A stretch of DNA of 64,000 nt from Pseudomonas sp. LD120. Its GTDB lineage: Bacteria > Pseudomonadota > Gammaproteobacteria > Pseudomonadales > Pseudomonadaceae. The stretch lies in NCBI RefSeq assembly GCF_009861525.1, contig NZ_WVHL01000003.1, positions 1,240,001 to 1,304,000 on the forward strand, given 5' to 3'. The notes below the pieces were generated by a model, which saw only the letters and a list, made by a program, of their open reading frames with translations, searched no databases and was not told the DNA's origin. The translations under genes were made by a program, and so were the position numbers. Positions 60,154-64,000 of the stretch are shown here, one piece after another (position 1 is the first letter of the stretch; every line of letters begins with the position of its first letter).

Positions 60154-60336
60154 CCGTCGACCCTTTATCCAGCCAATGGCCAGCTCAAGGGGCTGTCGTC
60201 CGAGCGCTGCCGCCTGATCATGGCGGCGTGCGAACAGGAGGATGCGCAGGGTCGGTGGCAGGATCGCTGGGAGGCCGGTGCACAGCATCTGATCGAGCGC
60301 TTTACCTCAATCCAGCAGTCTGAGCCCGGTTATGCC
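60154..60336 (+). pseudogene. possible gene remnant in the 60116-60498 gap
   Basis: After an in-frame TAG at 60151 one frame has strongly GC-biased third positions and reads like protein (GQLKGLSSERCRLIMAACEQ, DAQGRWQDRWEAGAQHLIER) but lacks a credible start and degrades after about 60340. It may be a decayed gene; the family is not recognised. Otherwise the 383-base gap holds nothing I can support. Confidence 0.25.
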
Positions 60337-60498
60337 CAGAGGACCGTTGAAAGGTTTCATTGGCAAGACCATGACGCGCGCCCTTGTTCTACCATCCCTT
60401 GCCCTGCCGTTGTTGCACACCGTTTCAGGTCATGGCCATGGGTCGCTTGCCGCTGCGGCTGATCTGCCAGAGTGAGTGATAGCGCAGGCCCGCTTGCG

Positions 60499-61125
60499 TT
60501 ACAGCAGGTCCAGCTCCCTGGCGATGGTGGCCAGCTCGATGGTGGTACGCACCCCAAGCTTCTTCAGCACATTGATCTTGTGCCCGCTGATGGTCTTGTT
60601 GCTCAGGTTGAGCTTGCTGGCGATCTCCAGGTTGCTGTAGCCGTTGGCCAGCAACTGCAGGATCACCAGTTCCTTGTTGGTCAGGTTACTCAGCAACTCG
60701 TTGGGTGTGTTGCTGGTTCCCCGGTACATCTCCAGCACTTCCTTGGGGAAATACAGATAGCCGTCGGCCAGGGCGTTCAGGCCCTTGACCAGCTCCGGCA
60801 GGCCGGCGCTCTTGTTGATGAAGCCCATGGCCCCGGCCTGCATGCAGCGCACGCCGTAGGTGCTGGCGCGGTTGGCGGTGAATACCAGGGTCTTGACTTC
60901 CAGCAGGTCGGTGGCGATGCGCTGCAGGACCGAGAGTCCATCCAGGTTGTCCAGGGTGATATCCAGCAGCATGTAATCGGGGCGCAGCTTGTGGATCTTC
61001 TCCAGGGCCTCAAAGCCGTCGGAGGCGTCACCAACGGGCTCGTAGCCATGCTCTTTGAGCAGATCGCCAACGGCGGCGCGGATAATGGGGTGGTCGTCGA
61101 CAATCAGTACACGCTTGTTCTTCAT
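60499..61125 (-). CDS. NarL/FixJ-family response regulator
   Basis: A 208-residue regulator: receiver domain (KRVLIVDDHPIIRAAVGDLL; phospho-Asp in YMLLDITLDNLDG; TLVFTANRASTYG) and LuxR-type HTH (LTNKELVILQLLANGYSNLE, NLSNKTISGHKINVLKKLGV). The ATG at 61125 follows CGAGGGA. No kinase gene adjoins it; it is an orphan, possibly served by a hybrid kinase elsewhere. Its target genes are unknown. Confidence 0.92.
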   Translation of the reverse strand: MKNKRVLIVDDHPIIRAAVGDLLKEHGYEPVGDASDGFEALEKIHKLRPDYMLLDITLDNLDGLSVLQRIATDLLEVKTLVFTANRASTYGVRCMQAGAMGFINKSAGLPELVKGLNALADGYLYFPKEVLEMYRGTSNTPNELLSNLTNKELVILQLLANGYSNLEIASKLNLSNKTISGHKINVLKKLGVRTTIELATIARELDLL

Positions 61126-61270
61126 GATTCCCTCGGACGGTTCGCAAGGGAGGGCGGCTTGAGGGCGTTGCGGAAAATGGGTCACTCGACGGTCACTGTC
61201 TTTGTTAGGGAGGTCATAGCCTTATGACTCGTTCAGGGGAACAGGGTTTTTGGCAAGGTCGGGGGAGACA

Positions 61271-61310
61271 ATGCCAACCTCGCAAAGCTGAGGCTTTGCG
61301 AGGTTGGCAT
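61271..61310. repeat. perfect inverted repeat, 18-bp arms
   Basis: Arms ATGCCAACCTCGCAAAGC and GCTTTGCGAGGTTGGCAT flank a TGAG loop. The pairing is perfect and no long T-tract follows on either side. It lies in the otherwise gene-free interval 61126-61506, between a divergent regulator and a convergent lipoprotein gene. An AAGGAG and a 29-codon frame (ATG 61332) follow it, but I cannot support a gene. Confidence 0.7.
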
Positions 61311-61506
61311 GTTAGTTCAGAAAAAGGAGCAATGGATTCACGCAAGAAGGGCCTTGCAATCTTCCAAGAACCTTCTTGCCGTGGGTTTCGCACTGTCTTT
61401 GATGGCTTGGCTCAAGTATGAAGTTTGCGCCGTTTGTTCTGCTGATCGATGGTGCAGGAAGCGGCTCGGCGTCAGCTCGGGCAACTGTGTGAAAGAAGGC
61501 CGGCTG

Positions 61507-61980
61507 TTAATGTGCCTTCAGCATCACATAGGCTTCGCCGCCACGTCGATCATGCATGAGGATGAAGGTTTGCCCGTCGAGGGTGATCCGCGCAGGCACG
61601 TTCTGCGCCACTGGGGTGCTGGAGAACTTGGCGGCGGTGTTCAAGAACTGCTGGGTCAGCGAGCTGTCGTTCTGGTTCGGGGTGGTGATCGCGCACTCCT
61701 GATTGGCCTTGACCTGGAGCCCCAGAGTCTGGTCCTGGTTCATGCCCATCTTGGCGAAGCCGGCGTCGGTCAGTTCAGCAATGCCGTGGGCGCGGGCGGC
61801 GGTTTCGGCGCCCGCGAAGGAAGGGGCGGATTTCAAGCAGATGTCGCGAAAGGCGAGGATGCCGGCGGAGGTAATGGTGGGTTCAGGGTTGATCTTGCGG
61901 GTGACGCTGGAGCAGGCGCTCACCAGCGTCAGGGCTGCGAGCAGTAGGGCAAGCGGTGCAGTGCGGGGCAGAGTACTCAT
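61507..61980 (-). CDS. lipoprotein of unknown function
   Basis: A 157-residue lipoprotein: MSTLPRTAPLALLLAALTLV is followed by SACSS (lipobox VSAC). The mature part contains three more cysteines and SSTPVAQNVPARITLDGQTF. ATG 61980 follows AAGGA by seven bases. I do not recognise the family. The gene stands alone. Confidence 0.75.
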   Translation of the reverse strand: MSTLPRTAPLALLLAALTLVSACSSVTRKINPEPTITSAGILAFRDICLKSAPSFAGAETAARAHGIAELTDAGFAKMGMNQDQTLGLQVKANQECAITTPNQNDSSLTQQFLNTAAKFSSTPVAQNVPARITLDGQTFILMHDRRGGEAYVMLKAH

Positions 61981-62174
61981 GGAAAATCCTTGGCAGCAGG
62001 CCGGCAGGGGCGCCGGAAGTGGTTCGTGCGCCATTGCGCAATCGGCTGTCTAACAGGGTAGGCACGGCGGGGGCGCAGATCAATGTTTTGTAAGCGAGCG
62101 ACGGGGGGACTTCAAACGCTTGGGCGCAGTCATTGCGTGTTTCATGGATCAGTTCAGCGATGGGGCGAGCGATC

Positions 62175-62583
62175 ATGCCGTTACGAGCGTTGCGTTATTT
62201 TCATGAGGTGGCCCGTTATGCCTCCCTGCGCCAGGCGGCGGAGCGGCTGTACGTGACCCCCATCGCCGTGAGCCGGCAGATCGAGCAACTGGAACACTTC
62301 TTCGGCACCGCGCTGATCGAGCGCGGCCCGCGGGGCAGCCGCCTGACAGTGGAAGGCGAGTGCCTGGCCGAGCAGGTCAGCTCGACCTTGCGCGGCTTCG
62401 ATCAGGTGCGCGACGTGATCGCCAGCCGCCAGCCGCCAGCCGCCAGCCGCCAGCCGCCAGAGCCAGGTAGCGGGTAACGTCAGCATCCATGTGTCGGAAA
62501 GTAGCGTTTCCAGCGTGCTGGCGCCGGTGCTTGCGGCGAAGCCCGGTGCTGGGGTGAAGGCGGCAGTTTCGGTGTGTCAGTGA
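62175..62583 (+). pseudogene. truncated LysR-family regulator gene, frameshifted at a 7-bp repeat
   Basis: From ATG 62175 the frame encodes a complete LysR HTH (MPLRALRYFHEVARYASLRQ, AAERLYVTPIAVSRQIEQLE, ALIERGPRGSRLTVEGECLA), then enters a 40-base GCCAGCC tandem repeat and stops at TAA 62475-62477. After the repeat the plus-one frame reads VAGNVSIHVSESSVSSVLAP, a normal LysR continuation, and ends at TGA 62581. The effector-binding domain is missing, so only about a third of the usual 300 residues remains. Confidence 0.75.
62421..62460 (+). repeat. 7-bp tandem repeat (GCCAGCC, 5.7 copies) in lysR pseudogene
   Basis: Five exact copies of GCCAGCC plus GCCAG. Since seven is not a multiple of three, each gain or loss changes the frame; loss of one unit would rejoin the HTH frame to the downstream LysR-like frame. 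Confidence 0.95.
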
Positions 62584-62625
62584 GACGGCGGACTCGGCCA
62601 ACTGTGGAATGCTCCGCGCCAGCTC

Positions 62626-63750
62626 TCATAGGTCTTGGCCACCTTGCAGCAGCCATTGATCGGCAAAGCGCGGAGCGATCATCTGCAGGCCGATGGGCAG
62701 GCCATCGGCGGCGAAACCGCAGTTGATCGACAGCGCCGGTTGTTCGCCCATGTTCCAGGGCAGGGGGAAGACGATGTGCTCGAACGGGTGCTGCGGGTCG
62801 TTGTTCGGCGACGGCCACTGGGCGGGAAAGCGGTTGATCTGCTTGGTCGGCGACAGCATCAGGTCGAACTCGCTGAACACCTGAGCGGCGCGTTGGCGCC
62901 TCTCTAACGTCTGGTTGAAGCCCTGCACCGCCTCGACCACGGACAGCTCGGCGCCCGGCGCCGGGCTCCAGCATCAGGCCGATCTTCAAGCCGTTGACCG
63001 ACACCGGTTCATTGCTCCAGTCAACGGTCAAGGGTGGCAGGCTGGTGGCATCGCGGGCGTCGGGCTTGGCCAGGTAGCACATCAGCAGCAGCGTATCCTC
63101 GACACTGCGGGTCATGGGCCCGGCGCAGCGCCCGGTGTAATACGGATCGATGGGAATCCGTCCCAGGGTCGGCTTGAACCCCACCAACCCGCACCAGGCG
63201 GCCGGCAGACGCACCGAGCCGCCGATGTCGATGCCGATGTGCAGCGGCCCGTCACCGGCGGCCGCTGTGGCCGCGGCGCCGGAACTGGAACCACCGGTAT
63301 TGCAGGCAGTGTTCCAGGGATTGCGGGTAGTGCCGTGGAAGCTCGACAGCCCCGAGGACAACATGCCGAAATCCGGCACCGTGGTCTTGGCCAGGATGAT
63401 TGCCCCAGCCTCACGCATCCGCGCGGCGGGCGTCGCATCCTGCAGGGCCGGCTTCAGGGTGGTGGCCGCGCTGCCCAGGGGAATGGGCGTGCCCTGGGTG
63501 GCGATCAGTTCCTTGACCGTCACCGCAATCCCGTCCAGCAGGCCATTGGGCGCGTCTTTGTTCCAACGTTCGGTGGAACAAGGGCCTGCTGGCGTACCTG
63601 CTCCGGATCGAAGGCATAGAGCGCACGGATATGCGGCTCCCAGCGCCGGATATGGGTCGGCAAATGTTCGTAGTAGTCCAGTGGCGAGAGCTGGCGGCTG
63701 GCGAATTGCGCCAGCAGCTGGGTGGTGGACAGATCGTGCAGATCAGTCAT
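62626..63750 (-). pseudogene. amidase-signature family gene with two frameshifts
   Basis: From ATG 63750 the frame gives MTDLHDLSTTQLLAQFASRQ to DPEQVRQQA, then shifts near 63572 (about one base lost). The next frame carries the amidase core: TVKELIATQG (catalytic Lys), NTGGSSSGAAA (Ser) and IGGSVRLPAAWCGLVGF (nucleophile Ser). A second shift at about 62965, where CGGCGCC is doubled, separates it from SVVEAVQGFNQTLE... to QWLLQGGQDL, stop 62626. Repaired, the protein would be about 375 residues, a shortened amidase. All active residues are present but in split frames. Confidence 0.8.
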
Positions 63751-63921
63751 CGAACGCATCCTTGTGTCGGGCGTCAGTCGGGTTGCTGATGACCCGACTG
63801 TAGCGCCTCCCGCCTGGCCCAACCCCCACAAAGGACGCAGCCGGGTGTTGCGTTTTTGTGAGCACGGCAGCGGCGTATCCCTCAGCCTGATTGAAGGCGG
63901 CCCCACCCAATCGAGACGTTC

Positions 63922-64000
63922 TGTAGGAGCGGGCTTGCCCGCGAAGGCGGCCTCAGGGTTTGCACAAGGCTCGCGGGCCTCTTCGCCGGCAAGCCGGCTC
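63922..64000. repeat. REPIN (paired REP sequences), cut by window edge
   Basis: Two inverted REP arms: GTAGGAGCGGGCTTGCCCGC followed by GAAGGCGGCC at 63922-63953, and GGCCTCTTCGCCGGCAAGCC followed by GGCTC at 63976-64000 on the other strand. This is the non-autonomous REPIN structure known from fluorescens-group Pseudomonas. The region 63751-63921 has no gene. Confidence 0.8.

Noticed and set aside
61309..61506. Plus-strand frames starting in or just after the 18-bp inverted repeat
   Set aside because: The ribosome site is only two bases from one ATG, and the longer frame runs antisense through the lipoprotein gene; not enough support.

Overview
The window is a piece of a Pseudomonas chromosome, most likely from the P. 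fluorescens/protegens/chlororaphis group. This is inferred from the high GC content and codon use, a lexA2-imuA-imuB-dnaE2 cassette, GbpA-like chitin oxidases beside a complete type II secretion operon, and Pseudomonas-type REP sequences. I could not run any search, so family names rest on motifs and gene order.

Bases 1-11700 are the late-gene end of a lambda-like (siphovirus-type) prophage: a tail fibre cut by the window edge, tail-tip genes L, K, I and J, several accessory genes inserted between them (one with an in-frame amber stop), two small proteins after J that share an N-terminus, a GH19 endolysin, overlapping Rz/Rz1-type spanins and a SRAP/YedK protein that faces a small gene across a perfect LexA box. 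Short hairpins followed by T-tracts sit just before many of the prophage ribosome-binding sites. The prophage stops beside the 3' end of a tRNA-Ser(UGA) gene, its likely attachment site.

Bases 12058-30941 hold a yccA-type gene and then a long minus-strand block. It contains a cytochrome b561 gene translationally coupled to gspC-D-E-F-G-H-I-J-K-L-M, two tandem and nearly identical AA10 lytic polysaccharide monooxygenase (LPMO) genes, and an EvgS/EvgA-like two-component system. It reads as a chitin-attack module: secreted copper oxidases, the export machine for them, a possible electron-transfer protein and a possible regulator.

Bases 31436-37455 carry fdhD, mobA, a broken FUSC-family membrane protein gene, an NADP-type glyceraldehyde-3-phosphate dehydrogenase, an AraC regulator and a degenerate GGDEF protein. 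Bases 37862-44560 are a phosphate-scavenging operon: TonB-dependent receptor, two-domain beta-propeller phytase and a dedicated ExbB-ExbD-TonB set, with a Pho-box-like sequence before the receptor and a second before exbB.

Bases 44746-53264 carry a Dyp peroxidase, a Gfo/Idh/MocA oxidoreductase, a parDE locus whose toxin gene is wrecked, and the LexA2-controlled mutagenesis operon. Bases 53590-64000 hold a CsgG-like/DUF4810/DUF799 lipoprotein trio, a hybrid histidine kinase, a DUF465 protein, an SMP-30-like protein, a fatty-acid-hydroxylase/SRPBCC fusion, a NarL-type regulator, a lipoprotein, a LysR gene broken at a 7-bp repeat tract, a frameshifted amidase gene and a REPIN at the right edge.
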